Source: a bacterium UBA2214 (GTDB lineage Bacteria; Zhuqueibacterota; Zhuqueibacteria; Residuimicrobiales; Residuimicrobiaceae). Taken from it: 30,909 nt of DNA. The notes below the pieces were generated by a model. It did not search any database. It saw only the letters and a program-made list of their open reading frames with translations, and was not told the DNA's origin. Made by a program: the position numbers and the translations under genes. Location of the stretch: assembly GCA_002327255.1 (NCBI GenBank), contig DCUM01000080.1, positions 1 through 30,909 on the forward strand, in the 5' to 3' direction. Shown one piece after another: positions 1 to 8,371 of this stretch. Numbering within the stretch: position 1 is the first letter of the stretch; every line of letters begins with the position of its first letter.

Positions 1-1452
1 ATGTCGCTCTCTGCAACAGCCGACACCACCGCCCGAAAACGCCTTGAGGCGCAGATCGAAAGTAAAAAAGGGGACCTGCGCCGCCAGGTGATGTCTCATA
101 CCGCCGCATCACTGCCATCCGATGATAAGCGTTCGGAAGAGCTGCGCAGTGTGCTCACCCAAAGACTGGTGGTCGAACAGATCAACCTGAGTTCCCTCCG
201 CAACCAGGAGCGATTTTACAGCAACCTGCGCGAAGAGTACCGGCGGCAGAGCCCCCAAATGCTGGAAAAAACCATCGAACTGGCCCGCTTGAAGAGAACG
301 CAGACCGTTCATCAGAATCTGCTCAACTATCTCGTCGAGCGGCACGAAGAGGCCAAAATCAAGGCGGCCACCGGCGCGGGCAGCATCCGCATCATCAATC
401 CGGCGGCGTTGCCCCTGCAGCCCATTCCGCGGAACATCCCGCGCAACCTGTTTCTCGGCCTGGTATTGGGACTTGGCTTTTCTTTCGGACTCGCCTTTCT
501 GCTGGAGAGCCTCGATCAAACGGTGCGCACCAAGGAAGATCTCGAGCGTCTCACAGGCATCCAGGTGGTCGGGCTTATTCCCTTGCATGTGCAGACCAAT
601 GGCAGGAGCCAGGGCATGCTCAAGAGCCGCAAAGCCTTCAGCGGAGTCTGGAAAAAGGTCTTCAAAATTCATTCCAGGGGCAAAAAAACTGAAAATGAAA
701 TTTATCCGTTGATTAACCAGGTCAATCAGGTCAACGTCCGCACCGCGTTTGCCGAATCGTTCCGCAGCCTGCGCACGGACCTGCAATTCTTCCGCATCGA
801 TCAGCCCATCAAGAAGCTGCTCATCACCAGTTCCATCCCCGGTGAGGGCAAGAGTCTGGTGACCGCCAATCTGGCGATCGCTCACGCCGAGTTGGGTTAT
901 CGCGTTGCGATCCTGGATGCGGACCTGCGCCGGCCCAAACAGGCCGCCATTTTCGGAGTCGACCGCAAACCCGGAATGGTCGAATATCTGATGGATATAA
1001 CCAGTTGGGAGAGCATCATCCGGCCGCTCAATGCGCCGGGCCTCTTTCTCGTGCCCACGGGCACGTTGCCGCCCAACCCGGCGGAAATACTCAACAGCCA
1101 AAAAATGGCGGATGTGATCGACCGGTTGTCGCACGAGTTCGATTATCTTTTCATCGATGCACCGCCGCTCATCAGTCTGAGCGATGCCAAGGCGCTTTCG
1201 CGCCTGGTCGAGCATTTGCTGCTGATTTTCCGCTATGGCAGCACAGAAAAACGATACGTCAAGGAAGCGCTCGGCAACCTCCGCAATAGCAATGCAACCA
1301 TCGTCGGCTTTGCCCTGAATGGCGTCGATTTTGGCTCCGGCAACGGCTATGGATATGGATATGGGTATTACAAATACCATTACTATTATTCCTCGCAACC
1401 CCAGGAAAAAATGGGGAAAAAAGTCTCTATCACGCAACCTGGCGTCAATTGA
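1..1452 (+). CDS. Wzc-like polysaccharide co-polymerase / BY-type tyrosine kinase (5' partial)
   Basis: The visible 483 residues are the C-terminal part of a chain-length regulator fused to a bacterial tyrosine kinase, an inner-membrane protein that controls polymerisation and export of extracellular polysaccharide. A coiled-coil stretch (about residues 20-120) leads to the proline-rich segment and second membrane helix (about 140-167) of the Wzz/GNVR fold. The cytoplasmic kinase follows: Walker A SSIPGEGKS (277-285), Walker A' VAILDADLRRP (from 302), Walker B YLFIDAPP (382-389). The C-terminus has a tyrosine cluster (450-463, nine Tyr), the usual autophosphorylation tail. Family members are usually about 700-800 residues and begin with another membrane helix. 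That helix is missing here, so the ATG at base 1 is probably internal and the gene starts outside the window. YjbH-like and lipoprotein genes follow at once, as in exopolysaccharide operons. Confidence 0.93.
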   Translation: MSLSATADTTARKRLEAQIESKKGDLRRQVMSHTAASLPSDDKRSEELRSVLTQRLVVEQINLSSLRNQERFYSNLREEYRRQSPQMLEKTIELARLKRTQTVHQNLLNYLVERHEEAKIKAATGAGSIRIINPAALPLQPIPRNIPRNLFLGLVLGLGFSFGLAFLLESLDQTVRTKEDLERLTGIQVVGLIPLHVQTNGRSQGMLKSRKAFSGVWKKVFKIHSRGKKTENEIYPLINQVNQVNVRTAFAESFRSLRTDLQFFRIDQPIKKLLITSSIPGEGKSLVTANLAIAHAELGYRVAILDADLRRPKQAAIFGVDRKPGMVEYLMDITSWESIIRPLNAPGLFLVPTGTLPPNPAEILNSQKMADVIDRLSHEFDYLFIDAPPLISLSDAKALSRLVEHLLLIFRYGSTEKRYVKEALGNLRNSNATIVGFALNGVDFGSGNGYGYGYGYYKYHYYYSSQPQEKMGKKVSITQPGVN

Positions 1453-1498
1453 TTGACAGCACCCGGGGGCTGATACCCGGAGAATCATTAATCTGTGG

Positions 1499-2737
1499 AT
1501 GGGTGCGATGAAGCGGATGGTTTGGGCTCTTTTCTTTTTTGCGTTTTTGACCGGCTGGGCGACGGCCAAAGAGTCCACAACAATTTCTCAACGGCTGATC
1601 CGTGGTGGATTTGAAAATGTACGCGTGAGCCCTGCCGGGGATGATGAACTGGCAGTCGCCTATGAGAACCGCCTCTATCGCAACGAAATCAAGGCTGCGG
1701 GCATCGTTCTCAAACTGGTTGAAGAAGGCGGCGGCGGATTCGCCCGGGTCCGGCTCTATCCCTGCAATCGCGGCGTGGCGCTGGGACAAATGGTCGTGGA
1801 TATGGCCGCCTATCGTTCCTTCCTGGCTGGCCGCATCGATGCAGCGACTTTCGGGAAAACGCTCGTGGTGAAACCGGCGGCCGAAATGCCCGCCGTACCC
1901 TTCACAAACTGGCAAAACCGTTCATTTTTGAAAACCGACATCACTTTCACGGTCGGTCATCAGATCCAGTTGGGACAATACGACGACCGTGTGAAGATAT
2001 ATGGTCAGTTTCAACCCGGATTGGTCAGCCAGCTGTGGCCCGGGAACCGGGTGGCAGCGGAAGCGGCCATACCCTTCCGGGATGAGATCGGCATCTATCA
2101 TGAAGAAACCAGGCTGGCGCGCCTCACCCTGAGCCAGTTATTCAGACTGCCGCGCGACGTCTATGCGGTCATACAGACGGGCATCTTCGTCCCCGAGCGC
2201 TGGGGGCTTTCTGTGGAGACAGCCGCCTTCTGGGCGCAGCGCCGTTTTCTCTCGGGCGTGCGCTGGGATCGCACCGGCTTTCTCTACCACGATGAGGACA
2301 AGTGGTTCTATTCTTCCATGGGAAGGAACACCTGCAAATTATATACGAACTGGTTTGTACCCTGGTTCGACATGATGGTGGGTGTGGATTACAGCCAATA
2401 TCTGCTCGGCGATAAAGGCTGGCGTTTCACGGTGCGGCGCACATTTGCCGATACGGATATAGATGTCTATTTTGCCATGACGGATTGGGATCACTTTGGC
2501 GGCATTCAACTGCGACTGCCGCTGCCCCCGTCGCGGCGCATGCGACCCGCCCGCGTACGTTTGACCTGGCCCAATCAGTATACTTTGGGATACCGGGCAA
2601 CCAGCGAGGCTTCCAGATTGGGCGGCCCCCTGCAGACCGGTCTGTCGGTGGATACGGGATGGAACCTGACCGATCAACTCGGAAATTTCACGCCCCGGCA
2701 TATTGTTTTTAATTTTGAGAGCTGGAAGGATCATTAA
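1499..2737 (+). CDS. YjbH-like outer-membrane protein, middle and C-terminal portion
   Basis: A 412-residue secreted protein. The signal peptide has a hydrophobic core (about residues 8-20) and a likely cut after ATA. Residues 30-130 hold a small alpha/beta module with the pattern G-F-x-N-V and Y-E-N-x-x-Y-R, which I associate with the middle of YjbH-family exopolysaccharide proteins. Residues 150-412 are amphipathic beta strands with aromatic girdles, including YSQYLLGDKGWRF, then T-D-W-x-H-F-G-G and R-L-P-L-P, as in the C-terminal barrel of YjbH. It lacks the N-terminal YjbH barrel, which seems to be the separate gene at 4434. The start at 1499 has a weak upstream GGAG; the in-frame ATG at 1508 is an alternative and would give a more typical signal peptide. 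The probable role is an outer-membrane step of polysaccharide export. Family assignment is from remembered motifs. Confidence 0.7.
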   Translation: MGAMKRMVWALFFFAFLTGWATAKESTTISQRLIRGGFENVRVSPAGDDELAVAYENRLYRNEIKAAGIVLKLVEEGGGGFARVRLYPCNRGVALGQMVVDMAAYRSFLAGRIDAATFGKTLVVKPAAEMPAVPFTNWQNRSFLKTDITFTVGHQIQLGQYDDRVKIYGQFQPGLVSQLWPGNRVAAEAAIPFRDEIGIYHEETRLARLTLSQLFRLPRDVYAVIQTGIFVPERWGLSVETAAFWAQRRFLSGVRWDRTGFLYHDEDKWFYSSMGRNTCKLYTNWFVPWFDMMVGVDYSQYLLGDKGWRFTVRRTFADTDIDVYFAMTDWDHFGGIQLRLPLPPSRRMRPARVRLTWPNQYTLGYRATSEASRLGGPLQTGLSVDTGWNLTDQLGNFTPRHIVFNFESWKDH

Positions 2738-2782
2738 TCTGGCCCTGATTTTTCCAACATCATACCTGTGAGGGAACATACC

Positions 2783-4396
2783 ATGAAAAAAATGAGCCTG
2801 GTGGGTGGGCTGCTGGCGCTGATCGTTCTCCTGCTGTCGATCAGCTGTGAGAAGATGGGAGATCCGGTGACGGTCTCGCAGTTTCAGGTGAACAAAAACG
2901 TCACCATGTCCAGTGAATCGCAGGGACTCCTCAACAGACGCACCTTCTACAATTTTGAGACGATTTTTCTCACGTTTGCGGATTTGTATGCCGAGGAACA
3001 AGTCGACATCCAGATCATCCGCGTCAGCGATCTCAAGATGATCAAGAGGCTCCTGGTTTTCTCGGATGGATACGGCGCTATCCGGAATTTGCCGATCTGG
3101 TATCATATCGGCTATCATGGGCCCTGTTCCTTCGAGGACATGAGCGAAAAGTACGTCGTACACCTGCTGCAACCCGGGGTGGACCGGCCGTGGGTCATCT
3201 ACAGCATCCCGTTCGAGATTCATAAAGGCATTCCGCCCACGCCGCAGATTCGCGTCGTCGATGCAGGCGGCTGCTTCATACCGGGCTCGCTGCATCCCGG
3301 CGAACAACTCCTCATCGAAGGCTCGCGTCTGCCGCAGAATCAGAATGTACAACTCCTGGTGGTGGCCAATCGCATCAGCTATGTTCCGGGAGACGTCCTC
3401 ACCGATCTCAGCGATAACGGCATCGAAACGGTGTCCATAGGCGCCAACGGCACTCTGGCGCCCACTGTCATCTGGAACAGCGTGGCGGCCGGACCCTACG
3501 ACCTCATCGTCGACACCGAACCTTTTGGCATTTACAACGCCGGCGATGTGGTCAACGATGCCCTTCTGACAGGCCTGGTGGTGCAGAACGCCCCCATTTA
3601 TGGCGATATTATCCAGGACATCGCCTGCGATCAGTTCGGCAATTATAAAATGTACTTTGATTCGCTGGAAACCGTGTACGCCAAAGTGAATGCTTTCACC
3701 AAGCCGCGGCTCGCCAGCGAATATGTCAGCATTTTTCTCACGCCCCATAAGCCCGTCTGGCAAGCCGGCGATTCCCTGGTTGCTCTGTGTACGGTGGGTA
3801 CCTTTGAAATGCCGATCAATTGTCTCTGGAACGGCACCGCCGGCAGCCTGCCGCTGATCAGCACCCATGGCCAGTCCGCCCCGGATGATCCCACGCCGGT
3901 CAAATTGTGGCCGGGACTCTATGACGTCATTATCGACGTCGACCGCGATTATGTCTATACCCCCGGCATTGATATTCTTGACGGGGGACCTGTACCGGGA
4001 TTCATCGTCGCCGGGAATCCGCCCCCTGTCCGTTTCGGAGCCAGTGCGGACATCGATTTCCTCGGACTCAAGGATGATAACCATAACATGTGGGGGGTAT
4101 TCCGGGACGTAACCCATACCCCGGTTTGGGGCGTGCTGGTCGACTCCCTGGGCAATTTTGTACGCAATAACAAAATAAAGTTTGAGATTGTCAGCGGTCC
4201 CGGTTTTTTCAATCGTGACAGCTCCTTTACCAACTATGACGGCGCCGGTTTTTCGATTTTTGCCGGCGGACGCTGGGGCCAGGGTACCCTGGTCAAACTC
4301 TCCACCGTCGTCAATGGCATCACCTATGTCAAATATGTGCGGATTTTCCGCAAAATTCCCTATTCACACAATCAGGGCATTGTGATCGGCGGTTGA
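2783..4396 (+). CDS. Outer-membrane-type lipoprotein with Ig-like repeats
   Basis: A 537-residue lipoprotein. The start at 2783 is chosen because a GAGGG ribosome site lies 8 bases upstream; an in-frame GTG at 2768 would put this site inside the gene. The signal ends in the lipobox LSIS-Cys22. The mature part is all-beta. Two stretches look related: one ends in GPYDLIVDTEPFGIYNAGD (about residues 235-260) and one in GLYDVIIDVDRDYVYTPG (about 380-400). Each precedes a glycine-rich linker, which suggests two copies of an Ig/IPT-like domain. The last 100 residues (VDSLGNFVRNNKIKFEIVSG onward) resemble a bacterial Ig-like (Big/invasin) domain. It lies between the two YjbH-like genes, so it may be the lipoprotein partner of the exporter, as YjbF is in the yjbEFGH operon, but it shares no motif with YjbF that I can see. 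Specific function unknown. Confidence 0.85.
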   Translation: MKKMSLVGGLLALIVLLLSISCEKMGDPVTVSQFQVNKNVTMSSESQGLLNRRTFYNFETIFLTFADLYAEEQVDIQIIRVSDLKMIKRLLVFSDGYGAIRNLPIWYHIGYHGPCSFEDMSEKYVVHLLQPGVDRPWVIYSIPFEIHKGIPPTPQIRVVDAGGCFIPGSLHPGEQLLIEGSRLPQNQNVQLLVVANRISYVPGDVLTDLSDNGIETVSIGANGTLAPTVIWNSVAAGPYDLIVDTEPFGIYNAGDVVNDALLTGLVVQNAPIYGDIIQDIACDQFGNYKMYFDSLETVYAKVNAFTKPRLASEYVSIFLTPHKPVWQAGDSLVALCTVGTFEMPINCLWNGTAGSLPLISTHGQSAPDDPTPVKLWPGLYDVIIDVDRDYVYTPGIDILDGGPVPGFIVAGNPPPVRFGASADIDFLGLKDDNHNMWGVFRDVTHTPVWGVLVDSLGNFVRNNKIKFEIVSGPGFFNRDSSFTNYDGAGFSIFAGGRWGQGTLVKLSTVVNGITYVKYVRIFRKIPYSHNQGIVIGG

Positions 4397-4433
4397 GGCC
4401 ATCAGGAATCTGCGGAATAGACGTTTCAAGTCG

Positions 4434-5249
4434 ATGCGTCTCTTTATCTATTTTGCACGGGCGCTCTCGAGATCGCCGTTGAAGCCACCAGCACGGTTCA
4501 ATCCAGCCTGTTGGGTGCTAAAAACGGCAGCGCAGAGGGCTCGTGCATTTTTATTTCTGGCCCCGGCAATGCTACTGCTCCTTGCCGGCATGGCCACAGC
4601 ACAGCACGCGAGCCTCATGGGCTTCAGCGGTTTGATAGTGACGCCATCCGCCGATCTGGCCCCCGACGGTCAATTGAGCCTGGGCGTGAGCCGCATCCCC
4701 GAGCTCTATGCCGACAAACTGCGGCCTTATCAGCGCACCGTCTATTTCGCCCGTCTGGGGTATCTGCCCTTTTTGGAAGGAACGGCCATGATCGTGCGGC
4801 CGGATGATTATCCCGGCGGCGTCGGCGACCGTTCGCTTCACGTTAAATTTCAACTCCTGCACGAAAAAGGCCACCGACCGGGCATGGCCATTGGCGCACA
4901 GGATTTTTTCGCCGCGCGCGGTCTGGATTTCGAACCCGCCAGGGCCCAGCACTTCGCCGCGCTCTATGTGGTGGCCTCTAAAAATCTGTCCCTGCAGCCG
5001 GTGCCTGTGCGCTGGCACCTCGGATTCGGCGCCGACTGGCTGCCCGCCAAAAACCGCTTTCTCGATGGGCTCTTCGCCGGAGTCACCCTGACCCCTCACC
5101 GTTACCTCATATTCCTCGCCGAATACGACGCGCATGCCTTCAATGCGGGATTTCGCCTGCATCCCGTCTCCTGGGTGCAGGCGCAGCTGGCCTGGTGGAA
5201 ACTGCAGCAGTGGACGGCCACGCTGGTTCTCTCCGCGTCTTTCAAATGA
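4434..5249 (+). CDS. YjbH-like outer-membrane protein, N-terminal barrel portion
   Basis: A 271-residue protein whose mature part begins with the typical YjbH start, G-F-S-G-L-I-x-T-P-S-A followed by a G-Q-L-x-L-G strand. Alternating amphipathic strands run to a C-terminal aromatic strand ending in SFK, so an outer-membrane barrel is likely. The true start is uncertain. The ATG at 4434 gives an unusually long N-terminus before the hydrophobic segment (about residues 39-55). A GTG at 4515 would give a normal basic n-region before the signal, and the ATG at 4569 leaves almost no n-region. None has a convincing ribosome site. The signal cut is probably near ATA-Q. Together with the 412-residue protein at 1499 it makes about 680 residues, close to a full YjbH of about 700. 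It probably acts in exopolysaccharide passage through the outer membrane. Confidence 0.75.
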   Translation: MRLFIYFARALSRSPLKPPARFNPACWVLKTAAQRARAFLFLAPAMLLLLAGMATAQHASLMGFSGLIVTPSADLAPDGQLSLGVSRIPELYADKLRPYQRTVYFARLGYLPFLEGTAMIVRPDDYPGGVGDRSLHVKFQLLHEKGHRPGMAIGAQDFFAARGLDFEPARAQHFAALYVVASKNLSLQPVPVRWHLGFGADWLPAKNRFLDGLFAGVTLTPHRYLIFLAEYDAHAFNAGFRLHPVSWVQAQLAWWKLQQWTATLVLSASFK

Positions 5250-5334
5250 TCATTTGCTTAACACGTCCCTGTTCCCATGCACTGCGCTTTTCCTGCACGG
5301 GATCGCGATGGACGAGCCGGGAGAGGCTTTTTTG

Positions 5335-6447
5335 ATGGAAGCGACCTTGTCACTTTCCAAGGCATTGGTCTTTTCACTCCTGAGATCGCATCTGACAAGA
5401 GAGGAGAGTCCATGCACCGGGGCAACTCTGGAGCAATGGCAGGAGGCCATCAAATATGCCGTGGCGCACCGGGTGGTGTTGCTTCTCTACACCCATTTAA
5501 AAAGCCACCCTCAGGATGTGCCCGAAAGTATCCTGCTGCGGCTGAAACGGCTCTATCGCATCAACGCGGCGGACAATCTGCGCCTGGAGAAAGAGCTGCA
5601 AACAATCATCGCCATGCTGGCCGCCGAAAATATCCCTTGCATGCCGATCAAGGGGATCGTCTTGTCGTATCTTTTATACGAAGATCCGGCCATTCGGCCG
5701 GTGGTCGATCTGGATATTCTGGTGCAACCGCACCACCTCGATCGTGTGCTGGATCTCCTGCTCGCGCGGGGCTATGCCTGGACGGTTCATGCGGATCGCA
5801 TGCGCAGCCGCTGGTACCGGCGCATCAGCCATCATGTCGCTCTGATCCATCAGGAGCGCCGCATCATACTCGAAGTGCACGGCAAATTGGTGCAGCCCAA
5901 CCGGGCGCGGCCCGTCGCAGGCGAACGCATCTGGCAGCGCGCGTTGAAATGGCATTTGGGAGATTATGAGTACGAAGGATTGAGCCTGGAAGATCTGACG
6001 GCCTATCTGGTGAGTCACAGCGCCAAAGAGTATTTTGGTTCCGTGCTGCAAATCCACGAGATCGCGGTTCTGTTGCTGCGCCAGCAACCCGGCAGTTGGC
6101 GCATCCTGTGGCAGCGCGCAGCGGAGCATCATTGCCGCCGCCGGTTGAAAATTTATCTGGCCTTGATGCGCCAGGCCTTTGCGCTTGATTTGACCCCGCC
6201 CGCTCTCCTGGCGCTGGTGCCTGAACTCGCACAGCCTTTGACGCGGCGGGAAAAATCTCTGCTGCAAGTCAGCCTGGAGCAGCTTTTAGGTCAGGATACG
6301 GAGGCGTGCCGCACCCGGCCCCTGAAACTGTGGTACGATTTTTGGATTGCCGATAATCCCGTGGACCGGCTTGTCGTGCTGTGGCACAAGGTGCGCCTTG
6401 TCCTGGTGAAATTATCTGCCTCTCTGCAGCTGTCACGCGTCACCTGA
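5335..6447 (+). CDS. Nucleotidyltransferase family protein (NTP_transf_5 type)
   Basis: A 370-residue cytoplasmic protein with the nucleotidyltransferase pattern of the NTP_transf_5 family: IPCMPIKG (K106, G107), then R-P-V-V-D-L-D-I-L-V (121-130) with D125 and D127 as the likely metal-binding pair, then helix and a D-R-V-L-D-L-L-L-A-R-G-Y stretch. The start at 5335 has GGGAGAGG 8 bases upstream; the in-frame ATG at 5308 is less likely. Family members occur in exopolysaccharide clusters and beside PqqD and HPr-kinase-like genes of peptide clusters; in lasso systems relatives act on a phosphorylated peptide tail. Both contexts fit here: upstream are exopolysaccharide genes, and tail to tail with it ends the RiPP operon, whose last gene overlaps it by 8 bases (6440-6447). 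Substrate unknown. Confidence 0.85.
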   Translation: MEATLSLSKALVFSLLRSHLTREESPCTGATLEQWQEAIKYAVAHRVVLLLYTHLKSHPQDVPESILLRLKRLYRINAADNLRLEKELQTIIAMLAAENIPCMPIKGIVLSYLLYEDPAIRPVVDLDILVQPHHLDRVLDLLLARGYAWTVHADRMRSRWYRRISHHVALIHQERRIILEVHGKLVQPNRARPVAGERIWQRALKWHLGDYEYEGLSLEDLTAYLVSHSAKEYFGSVLQIHEIAVLLLRQQPGSWRILWQRAAEHHCRRRLKIYLALMRQAFALDLTPPALLALVPELAQPLTRREKSLLQVSLEQLLGQDTEACRTRPLKLWYDFWIADNPVDRLVVLWHKVRLVLVKLSASLQLSRVT

Positions 6448-7027
6448 TTCTGTTTTCCATAAACAGCGCATGAGGATCGATGGCAGGCGTTTCCGCGGAA
6501 GAGGCACTCTTCGGAAAAGGCGGGGGTATTTCGTAAAATCCCAGTTTTACATACAGCGCTACGGCCGGGACGTTATTTTTGTTGACGATCAACTTTAACG
6601 CCGGTTGTCCCAGATCACAGGTTTGCTGAAGAGCCAGCTCCGTCATGCCCGCGCCAATGCCGCAGCCCCGCCACGTCGGCAGAACGTACAGCCCCGAAAG
6701 CCACCAATCCTCCGGTGCGTCCGCCGTCAGCTGATGTTTGCTGATGGTGGCGCTTGCCACGATAGCGCCACGCACCCGCGCCAGCAGCCGGAACACATCG
6801 GGATTACAAGTAAAAGATTCTTCCATGAAAAGGGTGAATGCCGTCTCATCCTCCCCATGGAGAAACCGGCCCAGCGTTTCCATATCCTCTTTTTGCGCGA
6901 TCCGGTAATCGATCGGCGCCCGGCGCGCGATGAAGCGCCGCGCGCAGGCACGCATTAAGGGCATGCGATGGATACGCTTCAGCAGAATTCTTTTGATTCG
7001 TTCTGATGTTTTCAGTTTTTTCATCAT
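6440..7027 (-). CDS. GNAT-family N-acetyltransferase
   Basis: A 195-residue protein. After a basic N-terminal tail (residues 1-37) comes a GNAT domain: YRIAQKEDMETL as strand 1, the acetyl-CoA loop YVLPTWRGCGIGAGM with R120-G-C-G-I-G125, and the C-terminal motif NKNNVPAVALYVKLGF. It would transfer an acetyl or other acyl group from CoA to an amine. It is the last gene on the RiPP strand, 219 bases after the third radical SAM gene; no terminator is obvious in that gap. It could acetylate the mature peptide (for example its new N-terminus) or be unrelated to the pathway. The start ATG-ATG at 7027 has only a poor upstream ribosome site, so an internal start at residue 22 or 25 is possible. Its stop lies inside the end of the opposite nucleotidyltransferase gene. 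Confidence 0.85.
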   Translation of the reverse strand: MMKKLKTSERIKRILLKRIHRMPLMRACARRFIARRAPIDYRIAQKEDMETLGRFLHGEDETAFTLFMEESFTCNPDVFRLLARVRGAIVASATISKHQLTADAPEDWWLSGLYVLPTWRGCGIGAGMTELALQQTCDLGQPALKLIVNKNNVPAVALYVKLGFYEIPPPFPKSASSAETPAIDPHALFMENRIR

Positions 7028-7246
7028 AAAATGCAGGCGTAGACTCCTGATTGAGTGACAGCCGGGGTGTGCGAGAGGAGCAGCGTGAACAGGGACAATA
7101 AACCAGGTCCATTTGCCGGTGGCATGCCGTGGAGCAGGAACCCATAAGCATTTAATAACAGCGGCAAATTGGGATCGGTGGCCTCTGCAACCCCGGCATC
7201 CCCTGTGAGTCGATCACAAAACTTGCACCAAAATCCATGTCATGAA

Positions 7247-8371
7247 CTAGTAATTCGCTTTGCGCTTCAGCATCTCCGCGCGGGCGTGGGCAACCTCGCA
7301 AAAATAGTCGCTCCAACTGTCCAGCGCGCCGTGCTCGAGATGGGCGTGCGCCGGACACCACAGACAGAGATTCGCGATCTGACAGCCGCGGCACTTTTCC
7401 AGGAATTCCGGATTTTGCGACTCCAGGGCGCGGACACGGGGGATGTGAACGTGCCAGGCCTCGGCCAGCGTTCCCGTCCGCAGGTCGTATTGACAGGAGG
7501 GTTCGTTGAGCGATGAACAGAGACGAAACCGGCCGTCATGGCCAATGAGAAAGCTGTTGGTGCCGGCGCCGCAGTGAAAGAGATGCCGGCAATTCTCCCC
7601 GGCCGCATGCGCGGTGATGAACTCGTCGCACTGCGCGATCATGGCCTCCATGCGCTCCGGGTCCATCTCTTCCAGCTGGACGATCTCCTGCGCGGTGAGG
7701 CGTTCGCTGCGAATCTCTTCGTTGCGCAACGGATTTCCATCGTAACGCAAATGCAGCAGCGGATCAAAGTGGTAATAATCTTTCGTGCGCTGCCGGCAGT
7801 ACGCGGCGATCTCCCGCAGTTCGTGCAGATTGGAACGAAGCGCCATGGCTTTGAGACGGAAAGGTATCCGGTTGGATGTCAGCAGGCCGAGACCGCGCTC
7901 AAAGGCCTTGAACATGCCCGGACGGCGCATCACCCGGCGAACCGTCGCCTCGGTCACCCCATAAACGGTTATCTCGATTTCCCGGGGCGGATATTTACCG
8001 AACAAGCGTATGTGGTGCTCGTTGATCAGCGTGGCATTGGTGAACAGGGAGACCAGCAGCCCCTTGCGTTTTAAAAGCAGATAGATCTCCTCGAAATCAT
8101 GCCGCAACAGCGGCTCGCCGCCGGTCAGCAGACACCACACCGCTCCCAGTTCCACTGCCTGCCCGGCCAGGGAATCGATCTCCTCCAGCGAGAGTTCTTT
8201 GCTCCTGGCCGCGGCATCGTCCGCGGGGAGGTTGATGTAACAGTGACGGCAATTGCTGTTGCAGCGCGCCGTGATCTCCAGTTCAAAGGAGGCCGGCTTG
8301 CGCTGCGCATAGAGATTGCGGCCGCCAAAAAATTCCGGTATGGTGGTGGTTATGACGCGGTCATCGCTCAT
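7247..8371 (-). CDS. Radical SAM/SPASM peptide-modifying enzyme (third in RiPP operon)
   Basis: A 374-residue radical SAM protein. The [4Fe-4S] SAM-binding motif is R-C37-NSN-C41-RH-C44, with the SAM-contacting LLTGGEPLLR near residue 80. A SPASM domain for auxiliary clusters follows: Cys in ENCRHLFHC and RFRLC, then KCRGCQIANLCLWCPA and a final YFCEVAH. The segment after the last CxxC (C-P-A-x-A-x-L-E-H-G-A-L-D...Y-F-C-E-V-A-H) is shared with the two other radical SAM proteins of this operon, so they look like paralogues. SPASM enzymes of this kind make thioether, C-C or similar bonds in peptides; the likely substrate is the 72-residue precursor at 12843. The start overlaps the end of the protease gene by 11 bases, showing translational coupling. 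Confidence 0.93.
   Translation of the reverse strand: MSDDRVITTTIPEFFGGRNLYAQRKPASFELEITARCNSNCRHCYINLPADDAAARSKELSLEEIDSLAGQAVELGAVWCLLTGGEPLLRHDFEEIYLLLKRKGLLVSLFTNATLINEHHIRLFGKYPPREIEITVYGVTEATVRRVMRRPGMFKAFERGLGLLTSNRIPFRLKAMALRSNLHELREIAAYCRQRTKDYYHFDPLLHLRYDGNPLRNEEIRSERLTAQEIVQLEEMDPERMEAMIAQCDEFITAHAAGENCRHLFHCGAGTNSFLIGHDGRFRLCSSLNEPSCQYDLRTGTLAEAWHVHIPRVRALESQNPEFLEKCRGCQIANLCLWCPAHAHLEHGALDSWSDYFCEVAHARAEMLKRKANY

Noticed and set aside
109..1578. Long minus-strand open frame opposite the tyrosine kinase gene
   Set aside because: The opposite frame carries intact Walker motifs; this one has no domain, no ribosome site, and is a by-product of GC-rich codon usage.
2339..4117. 592-codon minus-strand open frame opposite the lipoprotein gene
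   Set aside because: The plus strand encodes a clear lipobox protein with a good ribosome site; the reverse reading has no recognisable fold and crosses two genes.
1499..5249. Split YjbH as a broken pseudogene
   Set aside because: Both parts have their own start, signal sequence and stop, and a complete lipoprotein gene lies between them, so simple frameshift or deletion does not explain it.
6846..7151. Minus-strand frame starting with a Cys-rich stretch (C-S-T-A-C, C-P-C-S-R-C) after the third radical SAM gene, considered as a second precursor
   Set aside because: It runs into the GNAT gene in another frame, has no ribosome site and no leader motif, and the Cys-rich part is at the N-terminus.
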